NCBI GenBank assembly: GCA_900491605.1
Contig: UESW01005011.1
Coordinates: forward strand, 339,543 to 403,542
Reading direction: 5' to 3'
DNA from: Calamus simplicifolius
Taxonomy: Eukaryota > Streptophyta > Magnoliopsida > Arecales > Arecaceae
DNA: 64,000 bases
Shown one piece after another: positions 12,012-24,676 of the stretch. Below the pieces are notes generated by a model. The model worked only from the letters and a program-made list of their open reading frames with translations, was not told the origin of the DNA and searched no databases. The first letter of the stretch is position 1; every line of letters starts with the position of its first letter. Position numbers and translations under genes: made by a program.

Positions 12012-14658
12012 ATGGCCTCCAAATCTGTGATAGCTGATCTCAACAAAGGTGAGAAGCTAGATGGACAGAATTATGAAATGTGGCATAGGAAAAATCCAAT
12101 ACTTGCTGAATGAATTAGAAGTCTTGGAGACCCTGACAACTAGTATGACACCACCAGCGCATGGCACTACTGAGCAACATTGCCTTGATCGGAAAACCTA
12201 TGACAATTAGGTCAAGAAAGATCGTTGTGCATGCTTTACTATGTTGAGCAGCATGCACAATAATCTTATTGGTAACTTTGAGCATTGCCAGACTGCTCAG
12301 GATATGTGGAACCAGCTCAAGATCAGGTTTGGTCAAACTTCGGCCACAAGGCTACGTGCCTTGAACCTTAGATTCATACAGTATGTCAAGGATCCCGATC
12401 ATTCCATGTCGACCCACCTTCGTGTGATGGGAAATATGATTAGGGATATGAAGGCTGCTGGAGTTGACCTTACTGATGAGCAACAGGTCCTAGCAGTGAT
12501 TCATTCTGCCTGACCCTCAGTGGAGTCAGATAAAGCTCTTGATGACTCATAGTGAGCACATCAAGACTTTTGAGGATATTGCTCGTCACCTTGAGCTAGA
12601 GGCTGAGCGTATTGAGACTTTCCTCCCTTCGGCCTATATGGTTACTGGTGAGTCTTCGAGGCCCAAGTACAAAAAGAAGGGAAATGCACGTCACAGGAGT
12701 GCTCAGGGATATAAAGGAAAAACTGTGGCCAAACCTAAGATAGGACGTCGAGGGGGCAAGAGAGATGTGACAAAGATTAAGTGCTACAACTGTGGAGCTA
12801 AAGGCCACTTTGCTCGTGATTGCACTGAGCCAAAGAAGGTATGCTCTATATTAAGCTCTCTCTATATTTGTTCATATGCATTAGTTGCTGACACTCTCCC
12901 CGATTGGATTGTAGATTCAGGAGCGAACAAACATATAGTGCAAAATCGAGCTGGTTTTGTAGATTTTCATCGGATACCTGTAAATACCCAGTTTGTCGTG
13001 CTTGGGAACGGTCTGCATGAGCAGGTTTTGGGTGTAGGAGCATATCGTGTTACGCTTCGTGGTGGACATGTGTTAATCCTACATGACGTTTTGTATGTCC
13101 CAACTATCCTGTGTAATCTTTGTTCTGTTCTTGCCCTGTTGGCACTTGGTTACACTTTTAGTTTTTCTGGTGACCATATGTCAGTCTATCTGGATGGTGT
13201 TTTGTCCTTTTGTAGATATTTATCACAAGGGTTCTTTAGACTTGATGTTGAATTGTGTGCTTCTTACTCCTCTTTTTCTTGTGCTTCTATTCCTGCCTGT
13301 GATGATAGTTTTCTTTGGCATGCCAGACTTGGTCATGTGGGCCAAGATAGGATGGCACGTATGGCTAAAGATGGGCTATTAGGCCCTCTTACCAAGATAA
13401 GTCTACCTGTGTATGAGTCTTGTCTAGCAAGTAAGGCAACAAGAAAGCCTTTTGGTAAGGTTACTAGAGCCTCTCATCCATTAATTCTAGTTCACTCTGA
13501 TATCTATGGACCCATGAGTGTCAAGGCGCGACATGGCGCTTCCCATTTCCTCACATTTATAGATGATTTTTCGTAATTCGGTATGTATACCTGATCTCCC
13601 ACCGCTATGAAGCGCTGGATTGTTTCAGACGATTTTTAGCTGAGGTAGAAAATCAGAAGGAGAGGTCTTTGAAGACTCTTCGAATTGATAGAGGTCGTGA
13701 ATATCTATCTGAGCAATTCCAGCGGCTATGTGAGGAAAAGGGGATATGCAGGCAGCTTACCATTCCTGGGACACCGCAACAGAATGGTGTTGCCGAGCAT
13801 CGCAACAGGACTTTACTAGACATGGTTAGGTTGATGATGGCACAAGGCAATCTTCTAATCAGTTTTTGGGAGATGCGCTGTTGACTGCTGCCTATATCCT
13901 TAACCGTGTCCCTAGTAAAATGGTACCCTCACTCCATATGAGCTATGGCATGGCATGCGATCCTCTGTGGATCATTTGCGCCCTTGGGGCTCAGCAGGAT
14001 ATATTCACAATGCCTCTCATAAGTTGGAAAAGCTGGGTCCTAAAGCCAGCAAAAAGGTGTTCATCAGGTACCCTGAGAATTCGAAGGGTTACGTGATGTA
14101 TGGTGCACATCCTGATGGAGGGTTGACTGAAGTGGAGTCTAGAGATGTAGAGTTTCTAAAGAATGAATTCCGAGCATTGGTGAAATTAGAAAGGACATGT
14201 CTCTGTATGAGTTACACGAGTACCTTCCTACTATCTCTGGCGAGAGGAGATTTTTGACCTATCTCATATCGCCATAGATAGTGGAATGCTAGGCCCCGTG
14301 GGAGTGTCGCACCAGACAGTGGGAGCGCACAAGCTGAGCCTAGTAGGAGCTCACCTATGAGGGTTGATGCACCACCTGAGAGCGGTCTTCAGGGTCCAGA
14401 TCCGCAGTTACGGAGAAGCAAACGTGGTCATATTCCATGACGACATTTTGGGATAGAAGGGAATGTGTTTCTTTGCACTCCATTGGATCCAGATGAGCCT
14501 GCTTCTGTTGAAGAGGCGCTTGATTCACCTGCTCATAGTGAGTGGCAAGCTACTATGGAAGATGAGATGGTATCGATGGTCAAGAATCATGTGTGGGACT
14601 TGGTAGACCTTCCGCCTGGACATAAATCTATAGGAAAAAGTGGGTTCTTAAGATTAAG

Positions 14659-15836
14659 TGTTGAGAAATTTGGGAGATTGTTATTACCCCAACTTTATTT
14701 GATGATTTTCAAAAGCCATGAGTATTCTAAAGGAAATAATGAGTTTATTAATTAAAAAACCTTGAGCTTACTCTAAATGAAAGTAATGGACTCTCAATGT
14801 TTAAATTCACTGAGTTATGAATCATTTTGAAAAAGAAGTTTCAAGCTCTATATTTAATATTTCAAGAGGAATTTTTACACGATATATCTCATTCAGTGAT
14901 TTCTTGAAACATGTCTTGAATTCATGCTTAATGTCATATTTATTGTATTCAAGTCACATTTATATTTAAATTTATTTGGGACGAGTTTTAAAGTCTATCA
15001 GAACTTTTTCTGATTTTTGTATCGCTCCCGAGCCGACTCAAGGGTTTCCGAGTCGACTCCCAAATGTCTGTTTTTCAATGTTGTCTGAGTCGACACTTGA
15101 GTTTTCAAGAGTCGACCCCTGAACCTTCGAGCCGACTCATGGACTGTGCGAGCCGACTCGACTCAGACGGCAAGCTCATTTTTGAGCACTTCTCGAGTCG
15201 TCCGCATATCTCGAGTCGACCCTTGAAAGTTAGGTGTTTCTGGAATCGAGTGTTCGAGCCGACTCCCACAAGCTCGAGTCGACTCCGCGAATTCTGGGCG
15301 CGATTTTTTCACGATGACACATCAGCTCCAACGGTAAGATTTTAAATAACGGCTATTTTTCTTTGTTTCTAACGGATATATTTTGCAGAATCTATAAATA
15401 GAGGAGCTCTTTTCAAATCAGAAGAATCAAAAAGAGAGAAAAGAAATCTTTCAAAAAGAGGGAAAAACAGAGCTTTATTGGAAAAATCTTCTAGTTCAAA
15501 ATAGAGTGATTCAAAAGGAGTGAAATCAAAGAGGAAGTTTCGTCTGCTCCAGATCATCAATCCACAAGAGTCAAAAGAAAATCCAAAAGCTTTTCAAAGA
15601 TCAAATCGAAGGATTTTCAACATTCAACAAAAGGAGAAAAAGCTTCATCTCAACTCCAAAGTTTTCAAACGGTCAAGAATCTTGCTGAGGCCTGATTCAA
15701 TACTTCAAGAGGAGTTAAAGAGGAGAAGGAAGAAAGCCAAAGCCACAACCATCTGCAATCTTATCAGGCTTTTCTAACCCTTTTTATACTTTATTTGTAT
15801 ATTTGCTCAAGGGGAGCGTTTCTATATTTAAACTCT
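14659..15836 (+). mobile_element. Foreign LTR inserted in copia-1 reverse transcriptase (5' part of an LTR)
   Basis: The RT frame ends at VLKIK (AAGATTAAG, to 14658) and unrelated sequence begins TGTTGAGAAATTTGGGAGAT; TTAAG at 14654-14658 is the candidate target duplication. An LTR start TGTTATTACC at 14679, after the purine tract TTTGGGAGAT, is an alternative boundary. Between 15020 and 15300 it carries at least nine degenerate copies of GAGTCGACTC/GAGCCGACTC. TATAAATAGAGG at 15395-15406 looks like the LTR TATA box, and the leader beyond it is rich in TCAAAAG/TTTCAAA phrases. The LTR at 57030-58257 has the same architecture. Its 3' end falls in the N gap. Confidence 0.7.
15395..15406 (+). 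promoter_or_regulatory. LTR TATA box
   Basis: TATAAATAGAGG inside the foreign LTR, followed about 30 bp later by an A- and AAG-rich leader. The placement matches the U3/R junction of an LTR promoter; the call is inference from sequence. Confidence 0.5.
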
Positions 15837-16105
15837 NNNNNNNNNNNNNNNNNNNNNNNNNNNNNNNNNNNNNNNNNNNNNNNNNNNNNNNNNNNNNNNN
15901 NNNNNNNNNNNNNNNNNNNNNNNNNNNNNNNNNNNNNNNNNNNNNNNNNNNNNNNNNNNNNNNNNNNNNNNNNNNNNNNNNNNNNNNNNNNNNNNNNNNN
16001 NNNNNNNNNNNNNNNNNNNNNNNNNNNNNNNNNNNNNNNNNNNNNNNNNNNNNNNNNNNNNNNNNNNNNNNNNNNNNNNNNNNNNNNNNNNNNNNNNNNN
16101 NNNNN
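15837..16105. other. Assembly gap (269 N)
   Basis: Sequence unknown. The missing stretch must join the foreign LTR to copia-1 RNase H. It would need to hold the rest of the inserted element and most of reverse transcriptase, which is unlikely to fit 269 bp, so the gap size is probably nominal. Confidence 0.99.
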
Positions 16106-16822
16106 GATCAGTGCCCTAGAACGAATGAGGAGAGAGAAAAGATGAGCAGGATCCCTTATGCTAGTGCAGTAGGGAGCTTGATGTATGCTATATTGTGTAC
16201 TCGCCCTGACATTTGCTTTGCAGTCGTCTTGGTTAGCCGATATCAAAGTAATCCAGGACTTGCTCATTGGGTTGCAGCTAAAAGGATTTTTCGTTACCTT
16301 CGTGGTACTACCAATCTCACCCTATGCTATCAGGATGGAGATTTGAGATTAAAGAATTTTTGTGACTCTGATTGGGCAGGTGATAGGGATGAGCATAGAT
16401 CCACCACATGATATGTGTTTATCTTTGGAGGTGGAGCTGTCACTTGGTGCAGTAAGAAACAAAGCTATACCTTCCTGTCCACTATGGAAGCCGAATATAT
16501 TGCTTGGTCGGCTGCTGTCCAGGAGGCTGTGTGGCTGAGGAGGTTCTTGAGGCGACTTGAGATATTAGCTACTCCATATGAGGCTATTCAGATTAGTTCT
16601 AATAGTATGGTAGCATTACAATATGCTAAGGGTCCTAAGTACCATGGAAGGACCAAGCATATTGACATCAGATATCACTTCATCAGAGACATGGTCAAGC
16701 AAGGAGAAGTTATCCTACAGCATATCTCCACTAGCAGGATGCTGGCTGATCCTCTGATGAAGCCTATTCCTAGGGATGTGTTCCAAGCTTATGTGAGGGG
16801 TCTAGGTCTGTATAGAGTGTGA

Positions 16823-17973
16823 CAGACCATGATATGTTTCAGACTTATGTAGGAGTTTGTGTCTGTTCTTTTTGTTGTCAGACAGGGATTGTATGGACAT
16901 CAATGACTATGTGTTAAAGTTTATGAAATGTTTATTTTATTATTATGATGAGTTCATATTTATAGGCACATATGTGTATAAATGTTACAGGCTTATCAGT
17001 CCACTCACATAGGTGATCGCCTGACACTTTTGTAGTGGGCAGGATGAGACTAAAGTAGCCATATATGCTTAAGTAGCAATGCATGAGTTGCAGATTGCAT
17101 GGGTTGCAAAATGTGCTACATAAATTATAATAGAATAGATTATAATCAAAGTCACCTCAGTTTGGACTGAGATGAGACTCAGGAGAGTTAAGTACGGAGC
17201 ATAAATATGCGTGAGCAGTGTATCAATAGTGATATATCCACAGATCCCTACTAAGCCTGTTATAGCCGAACTGGGAGCATTGGTGTGTGCTCGAGTCAAG
17301 CAACTTTATGATGCTTGGACTTGTGTTTGTACGGTGACTGAGTATGACATGACCCATTAAGTGGGAGCTCCACCGTAGCATGTATTATGTTGCATGTGCT
17401 AAAGTCGACCCTATAAGGGGTAATGCGATATATTTCTCTCCGTTACCGTGTGAGCCTTACAACTATGCAGTGTCCTTTGACTTGAACCTATATCATGAAG
17501 TTGGAGTTCAGGATGACTTCCTTAGCTTTGTCCTCTAGGGTCATGGAATTGATACGGCTACATGAGACAATCCTAGGAAGTCAACTGGACAAGGATGGAC
17601 TGGTATGAGTATTTAAGGAAGATTATTCGTGACCACACCTTATGTTTGTGATCCATTGCCCGGGCAATCATGTGTATGAGTTGCATATGATTATGGATAC
17701 CAACATTATGACTTTGTGTTTTTCAAGTGCTGCTCAGGGTAGATCTCTTAAGGGACCGAGAGTGCTTGATTAGGTGTGATCGAATTATCTGGGACATAGA
17801 CGGGATTGGATTATATTCTTGTTCGCTGCGTTAGTTATTTATTAACTTAATGCAGTAATGTAGTATATCCACTATGTGTCACTGTGTGTGAGTTTTTGTC
17901 GGGTCGCACACCCCATCGCACTGTAAGTTGAGAAAGTAGAGGTTATAATGTTCCTGTGTGACGAGTGAGAGAT
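16823..17973 (+). other. Copia-1 3' untranslated tail
   Basis: About 1.15 kb between the RNase H stop and the right LTR with no open frame of note. It ends with GACGAGTGAGAGAT, the polypurine-like tract that primes plus-strand synthesis in LTR elements. Confidence 0.6.
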
Positions 17974-18307
17974 TGTTGGCCTGGGTGCCATTAATTTATC
18001 CACACGATATCCCAAGAGTCCCTGGAGACTCTTCGGATTCTGAGGGACGCTTAGTAAGATAATCCTCTGGCTTATCCGCTGGTGATAGCCTTCTTTAAAT
18101 AGAAGACCGAAGGTGTCTTCGTGAGGAGGTCTTCTGAGTGAGAGACGCGTCCGAGGGTCACTGAAGGGCTCTTCCTCCTCTCCCTTACTGGTGCTGCGGC
18201 TTAGTGGCGTGAACATACAGGGGACTCTGGTAGCCCCCGATGATCGATGATCTATTGCTTTCGCTGCTGCCAATATTGCGGTATGTCCCTTATCTTCGGC
18301 TCTTTCA
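17974..18307 (+). repeat. Copia-1 right (3') LTR
   Basis: 334 bp, TGTTGGCCTGGG to CTCTTTCA, longer than the left copy. Contains CTTTAAATAGAAG (about 18093), a TATA-like element also present in the left LTR at about 10451. Followed by GGTCC, the second target-site copy. Confidence 0.85.
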
Positions 18308-20880
18308 GGTCCTTTTAGCGTTTTGATCGTATGCCGAAGTGTTTCAGGTTTTGCTTCGTGTTGAAATCATCATTTCTTGCTGATCGATGCATGAAGTTTT
18401 TATCTTATACGACTTGGATTCTTTATTTGGCTTTTCTATTTCTTTATTCTTATTCTAGCCTTCCATGCCGAAAAAGAAAAGAAAAGAAAAGAAACGATAG
18501 ATTGTCTTGATGAGTTTTTTTTAATCTTTTTTGAGAGGCGATGTGAGGGGATTTCTGGCGAAAACAATACAATGTTTGTAGTAAAAAGATGATCTTTAAT
18601 TCTTGATGTAATGCTGGTTGATGTTACGGTAATTTAGATCAAGTTTTGTTTCTTATTTCTTATTTTGTAACATGCTCAAGGTAAACTAAGTAAAACTTGG
18701 TCAAGAAAAGGAAACCAAGCTTTTTGTCCTAATCTCTGGTCCAATTGGGGCAGAATGATGTGGTGTTGGTGGTACTTTAAAGCTAATTTGGTGAGAAATT
18801 TGTTAAGTTGTTAAGTAAAAGATAGAGGGTGAAAGTATTGTGGATCTTGATTATGATGGAATACCGGGTGGGGATTTTAATGGAGCAGTATGAGGGAGAA
18901 GGATTAGGGAAGGCTCAAGATTGTTGGAGAGAAAGGATGTGATATAGAAAGTAAAGATTTGGAAATGAATCCGAAAGATTATAGTTGTTTTATCATATTC
19001 TCTTGATAAATTTTCAAGTCCAGTACATCGTATTTTAGTAAACTTTTCTCTCGGAACGTGATTTAAAAATGATTGTTAAAATGATCTTGGCAATTCCCAA
19101 ATATAAAATCCAACAATTGTAGCATATAGAAGTGTAGTGAGAAAGATGATAATGTTAATTGGAGATTAACCTTTTACATTTAGAACTATGGAAGGAAAAG
19201 CTCAATAACAATTTGCTCTGTTGTAATAGTTTGACATCATTCTGTAAACTGATATTCTTTTTACTTTTAAGAAATAACCATGTCAACCATTTGGTGTAAA
19301 TGAAATAAGTTCTTATATGACTGTATCTTTTAATAATCTTACTTTTTAATCTTTCTTGTCTTGTGGGATAAGGTAGGGACCACTACTGGATGAATCGAAA
19401 TACAAGAAACTTCATCGTCTTTACCTTTCTAAATGGGCAAGTCATCCTTTGTATTGTCATAATTTTGATTATAGGAGGATTTCTCTTTTTTTTTAGTTTT
19501 TAAAATTCGTGCTCATTAGTCCTTGCTGAAAAGCTTTAAGGAATTGATTCTTCTATGCTTCTATGGTATGTAATATTTTACAGAGGTCTAATGGCTGTTT
19601 TGCCACAAATGAATGTCTATTTCATCCCTTCATTTCTGTTTTCAGCTAAAACAACAAATGCCACCCCTTTACCTACTTTTTTTTTTGGCATGTACAAAGC
19701 ATGATAATTTACTTTTGTCTACTTTTATGTACAAATTTTAAATAGTTGGTATATGGAACCAAAAGATATTCTTATTTGCCCCTAAAAAATTTAAGCCTTC
19801 GAGCAGTCCACTTCTTGTGAACTTTGTAACTACTGCTTTAGAAATACTCCTGAGTGTGAAATTACAATACCTTTTATGTTCATGTTCTGCTTCTAACATC
19901 CTCATAACCAGAATCAATAAGGAAAGAGTTACTAATCATTTACAATGTTACGTAGCATACTTAACTGAACTTTATTTTTGGTAGTCTGAAGATTATATAT
20001 ATCAGACATGTAGACTTTCTTACTTCAGTGCCTCGTGCTTACCAAAATGTGATTTGTTAGTTGGAAATATGAAGAAATATTTTTATGTTTTAATTGTGCC
20101 CACCTGCTTACACTCATTTTAGTATAAGGCTTATGAATAATTAAGAATTAGTAGTCAATGAGGCCTTTCCTTACTTTTGTAGATGCCTTAACCAGAGTTT
20201 GGTTGTATACTGCTGCTAACACTTAATTTTTAGTCAGACATATTAGTTGCTATGATAATCTATCATGTCTTATGGGTTGTTGGGTTTTCATTTTTAAGAG
20301 CTGAGTGTCTTGTTTACTTAGTAAGGTCCACTACGACAAATGGAATAAGTGTATATTTTTATTAAATGTCAATTAGGTTTCCTTTTTTTGGAGTGTCCTA
20401 GACAATTTTATTCTATTTTTTTTGGGAGCACCATTTGCTTGCTCCTTCAGTCTTTCCTAGTTTTAGTTATTGTGTAAGTGCGTGTCACATAATTTGGGCA
20501 ATTAAAGCTTCTTTTTAGAACCTAAGTCCATTTTTTCCTAATTTGATGGAGTTTGATATAACAACTTACTGAGGAATGATATCTTGTCTACCTAAAGCTG
20601 TGCCAATATAAGGACATTCAAACATATGGGGTGAACGGATGTTGTTTGTTTGAACCCAGTTAATTAAAGCATTTGGTAAGTACATCATAACTGTTAGTGG
20701 AAACATCTATTAAGATCGCATAAACAACAATGGATCAGGAAGCAGGATTTTCTTGCAGAGAGGTTTAGAGATCATCATATTTGGAGAGCTGTTAAGAAGA
20801 AGAGGTAAAGACAGGGGAAAGACCATCCTGACAAAGGAAGTGATCTATCCATGAAAATCATAGGGCAAAACTGCCTGCAG
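18308..20880. other. Gene-free stretch, possibly intron or flank of the gene behind the 10.1-kb promoter
   Basis: About 2.6 kb of T-rich sequence with no recognisable domain or long open frame. Its composition (T-rich, scattered TTTTT runs) is like a plant intron. If the promoter at 10.1 kb is real, this sequence was contiguous with 10380 before copia-1 inserted. Confidence 0.35.
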
Positions 20881-20889
20881 CGTGAAAGA

Positions 20890-23076
20890 GTAGTGCCCTA
20901 AAAGCCAATCATGTAAGGGTAATTTTATAATTTTTTTCAACTCATGTATGATATTTTATCAATTAAAAGGTATTTTTTTCGATTCATCATATGCTGTGTC
21001 TTATATTTATTAAGATTATGATGAACCCCATAAGGTTAGGGCAATGGAATTAGGGTTATGATGAAGTTCATAATGATGAGACCTAAGTTCCTAAAAACTC
21101 TAATCTAAAATGTTTCCAGTCGAAGGATCATCGAATCGGGGATCGATGATACCGGTAAGACTGGCACATTCTATGTATGCTCAATAAAGAGGGTGGTTGG
21201 TCTCATAGCCACTTATATAGAACACTAATACAAGGATGTGGGTGCTCATTAGGGTATGAGTTACTGAATTGATCCACATTGAGAACATCTTATGGAGATC
21301 TTACTTGTCAAAAGATAGTTCTCTTAGTGGGAGTTATGCAAGTGATCCTTAGACCTGAGATTACCATAGAATCTTATGCATATGAATCTATGTTTTAGTT
21401 CATACTCATTTATGGCTAAGTCATGTACGGGGTGTTCATGGATATAAAGGATTGTGTATGAAGGTTATGAGTAGGTCAACAAGGAATTGATCATTCCTAG
21501 TAAGAGAAAAAGTAATCCTATGTAATCTCATCATATGATGACTCAAGAAGTCTTTGATCAAAGCAAAATGAAATTAGAATAGGATTTTAATTTTTTATTT
21601 GTTGAGTCTTTATTATTGATTTGAGATTCAAATGAATAAAATGTTAGGGTTTGACATTTTTCCATACCCATCACTTATTCGGGATAAAGAAAGATCAAAG
21701 GATTGAATTGCACAGTAACTTGCCACTGAAGGGTATTTTGGTAATTCTATCAAATTCCTCATCTTCTAGATAGACATGATACATTGCTAGATGTCAATCT
21801 TGTCTTGTAGGTTTTCATGAATTAAATTTATTTAATTCATGAGTCAATTTGAAAGATGGTTCAAATTGGCAACTAGGGTTAGCACGATTTGATCTAATTC
21901 GGTTAGTCAGTTTCTAATCGAACTAAATCGACTTAAACCTAAACCTACTGCTGGCTAGATGAGGAACCCAATGAGTCACACACATAAGGAAATTGGTCAA
22001 AGAATCATTTTAATAAGATTAATTAATTCAATTTGTTAGCCAATCAGTATGCTAGCACATGTGGCTAACTATCGCTCTAATTTGGGTCGAAATTGATTTG
22101 AACCGGCTTAATTAATTGATCCAAATTAATTTTAGAATTAATTTGGGATAACCTCTGACCTGATCAACCATTTATTGGATTGGATAAGGTTGAATTAATA
22201 GAGTCCAAGAAATATAAGACTCTTGGAAGGGAAACTATGCACGTGCAGAATTTTCAAGAGGCGCCTAAGAGTCCTTCTGATATAAGGTACTAGGAGGTGC
22301 ATCTTTTTTTTAGGATTTATAGGTCCATTGAACATGGATAACCTTATCTAGATGTTACTGTATTGGATAAGGATTGAATTAATAGAGTCCAAGAGACATG
22401 GGACTCTCGAAAGCAAAACTGTGCGCGTGCAGAATTTTCAAGAGGCGTCTCAAAGCATCCCATCAGGTGTGGCACGCGTAGGGAGAAAGGTGCAGAAAAT
22501 TATAACGATGTGTCCCTTGATTCAAATTGAAATGAATTTAAAAATTTTATATCCTTTCAGAAGGATGTGGAATGGGTTGTATCCCTTCATTTGACGTCTC
22601 CCCATTCACTATTTAAAGGGGGTGGCACATATGGGATTGCATCGGATAATTTTTAGTAATCCTTGTTAAGACAAGAGTCTTCTCTCTCCCCTCCCCTTCC
22701 TACAAGCCTTAGTCAATTTAGGACAACTCTTTTCTTAGCCTATACAAGTTTTATTAGGCTTAAGAAAAGGGTAAAAAGGGTCCTAAGAGCCAAGCCAAGA
22801 AGTCAAGAAGCCAAAAAGAGGTTTAAGTCAAGTTCGTGAGCATATCTTTGATCCAATTCTCGTGTGGATCACCATTGGAGGGCAAACACTTGGGCGCCTA
22901 GTGGAAAAGATTGGATAACCGGCTTCCTTCTTTCTTCACCAAGTACTAAGGTATGTTCCTCTACATATATATTACATTTAATGACTAATTAATTGTTATA
23001 ATCAAGGGGTCTTGGGTCTAAGGTTTCGGTTGATTAGGGTTTCAAGGTTAAATTTTTTGAAATCCCAGACCCAACA
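20890..23076 (+). repeat. Copia-3 5' LTR (left end uncertain)
   Basis: About 2.2 kb, ending in CCCAACA next to the primer site. It contains an internal direct duplication: the phrase TGAATTAATAGAGTCCAAGA and what follows (to CAGAATTTTCAAGAGGCG) occurs at about 22191-22264 and again at 22376-22448. Confidence 0.55.
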
Positions 23077-23090
23077 TTGGTATCAGAGCC
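23077..23090 (+). other. Copia-3 primer-binding site
   Basis: TTGGTATCAGAGCC directly after the LTR end, complementary to the 3' end of initiator methionine tRNA as in most plant copia elements. Confidence 0.8.
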
Positions 23091-24394
23091 ACCTTGATTA
23101 ATTCAATTAGTGGTCCATAATATATTGATTACATGAATGATTATATTATGCTTTTAGCATGATTTGTTTTATTATGTAGAGTTATAAAATTTCTTGTATT
23201 AGAACACGCCTCCTGAGCCTCTATGCCTGCAGTGTTTTGCATAGACTGGCCCAAGGACTAATGAGCTATGGCTGGACGTGTTCTAATTAATGAGAAATTT
23301 TACTTAAGATGATAATTTTAAAATTGCATTGAATATATGCATGGTATGATATTATTGTTATGCATACTAAAAAAAGGATGTGCATGAGACCATCAAAGCC
23401 CTCCTAAAAAATTATATTTAGTCGTTGTGTGATAGAATCATAATACAAATCCTTTTAGGGTTTGATTAATCAATTGGTGTCTAGAAAAGTGGTTCTAGAA
23501 AGGTAAAGAGATCGTGGTTTTTTAATTGGTTCCGTTGACTGACCTGGCCAATTAGATTGGTGTCTAAGGAAAGCAATGGGAGGACCCCCACCTCTCTCCC
23601 ACTTAACTGGCCAATTTGATTGATTTAGACCTTGAATTGGAAATGATATATTGATTATGAACACTACCTAATGCCTTCCTTCATACTAAGATAAATTTAT
23701 GATAACTACTATAGTAAGTTTGTTGTGCAACACAAGGCCTACTCTAGAGTTATATATGAATTGTCTTAGTGCGTTTAATGCTTTATAGCATGATTAGTGG
23801 TGTTGCTTTATTGTGTAATACAAGGGCAATATTATTCAATCATGACTATATGAAAATGAAGGGTTTGACTAAACTAAGGCATTATAGTTTGTTGTGTAAC
23901 ACAAGGCTATAAGTATCTTAGAGGCAGGTGTTATGTTGAGAGTTGCATGGGTTGCAATTGGAAATGATATTTTCTACCCTTGAACTCATGAATGTTTGTT
24001 GTGTAACGCAAGATATTTATGATGAATTGGGATCTCAACCCCACTAAAGAAACCCTGGTAGGGTTTTCTCACTTACCATAGGTGAGGGTTATGGTATTCA
24101 TGATAAAATAGTGGGAGATACAATTAGATTGACAAGTCCTTGTCTAGTTGTAGATATCATTATGAGTGGTCTACTTATGTATTGTTCTTTACTTTTAATG
24201 TAGATTAAAATTTTATGGCATCTACTTTATCACTGCGAGGCATTTTAGATGCCAACAAGCACTGAATATAACACAACCATTTAGATCTTTGGTAAGCTTT
24301 TGTATGGAAACCCAATTTGTGGATAATTGAGGGACATGAAAAATATTTTTAAGAACCAATTTTGGAGTAATTTAGACATCTCCTACTCCTGCTA

Positions 24395-24676
24395 CTATGG
24401 TTGTAAAACCATCAGCAACGATAATCTTTTTAGTATAGGACAAGGGTCATAGGTTTTAAATTTATTTGAAATATGGGTCATATGGTCTGTAGCACCGGAG
24501 TCAAGTATCGAGGCATTCCTAAACTCATTACCTAGAACATTCAATCCAAGAGATATTAGAGCCTTACCCGAAAGCGTCACTAAACACTTAACTTGATTCA
24601 TTGGCTGAGGATTGTTATTTGTTGCTGGTTTTTCAATAGTTCTCAATAGGCCTTTAAGTTTCTCAATTTTCTTCAT
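24395..24676 (-). pseudogene. Copia gag-protease fragment
   Basis: Ninety-three codons ending a gag and opening protease: SILDSGATDHMTHISNKF holds the DSGA active-site motif and the DHMT that follows it in copia proteases. No zinc knuckle, integrase or RT is joined to it. It lies on the strand opposite to copia-3, so it is the remnant of a separate element. A mutated primer-site-like sequence on the same strand (TGGTATCATACC, 24936-24947) suggests its 5' LTR once lay to the right, around 24950-25660. Confidence 0.7.

Larger units (their letters stand above)
12012..16822 (+). pseudogene. Copia-1 gag-pol, broken
   Basis: ATG at 12012 opens a gag start (MASKSVIADLNKGEKLDGQN). A frameshift near 12090, a TAG at about 12208 and another frameshift near 12508 break gag. 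The main frame 12539-13576 carries a zinc knuckle CYNCGAKGHFARDC, the protease site IVDSGANKHI, the pre-integrase motif LWHARLGHVGQDRM and the start of integrase (HSDIYGPMSV, FIDDFS then a stop). Integrase continues at 13669-13884 (DRGREYLSEQF, TPQQNGVAEHRNRTLLDMVR) and shifts frame at about 13865. RT starts at 14465 (EALDSPAHSEWQATMEDEM) but is cut at 14658 by a foreign LTR; the catalytic YVDD part is absent or lost in the gap. From 16106 the frame resumes with a copia RNase H (YASAVGSLMYA, CDSDWAGDRDEHRSTT, stop at 16409, then TMEAEYIAWS, TKHIDIRYHFIRD). It cannot make a full polyprotein. Confidence 0.9.
10381..18307 (+). mobile_element. Copia-1: Ty1/copia LTR retrotransposon, decayed and nested
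   Basis: Left LTR 10381-10639 and right LTR 17974-18307 share TGTTGGCCT(A/G)GGTGCCATTAAT at the start and GCTCTTTCA at the end. Flanks are GGTCT (10376-10380) and GGTCC (18308-18312), a 5-bp target duplication with one mismatch. Inside, in order: a primer-binding site with a 3-base deletion, a 1.36-kb leader, gag, protease, integrase, the start of reverse transcriptase, a foreign LTR, the assembly gap, RNase H, a 1.15-kb tail, and a purine tract GAGTGAGAGAT before the right LTR. Gene order protease-integrase-RT-RNase H defines Ty1/copia. Confidence 0.9.
20880..24265 (+). mobile_element. Copia-3: 5' LTR, leader and gag start of a truncated copia element
   Basis: An LTR-like block ends ...GACCCAACA at 23076 and is followed at once by TTGGTATCAGAGCC, an intact tRNA-Met primer site. 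The block begins near AGTGCCCTAAAAGCCAATCA (about 20890); its TG start is not preserved, so the left limit is uncertain. The leader 23091-24214 is related to the 5' leader of copia-2 read in reverse (shared phrases: the tract around 23208-23290 with CCTCCTGAGCCTCTATGCC, and the stretch with GGAAAGCAATGGGAGGACCC). An ATG at 24215 gives MASTLSLRGILDANK, a typical copia gag N-terminus, and stops at 24265. Nothing of pol follows on this strand. Confidence 0.7.
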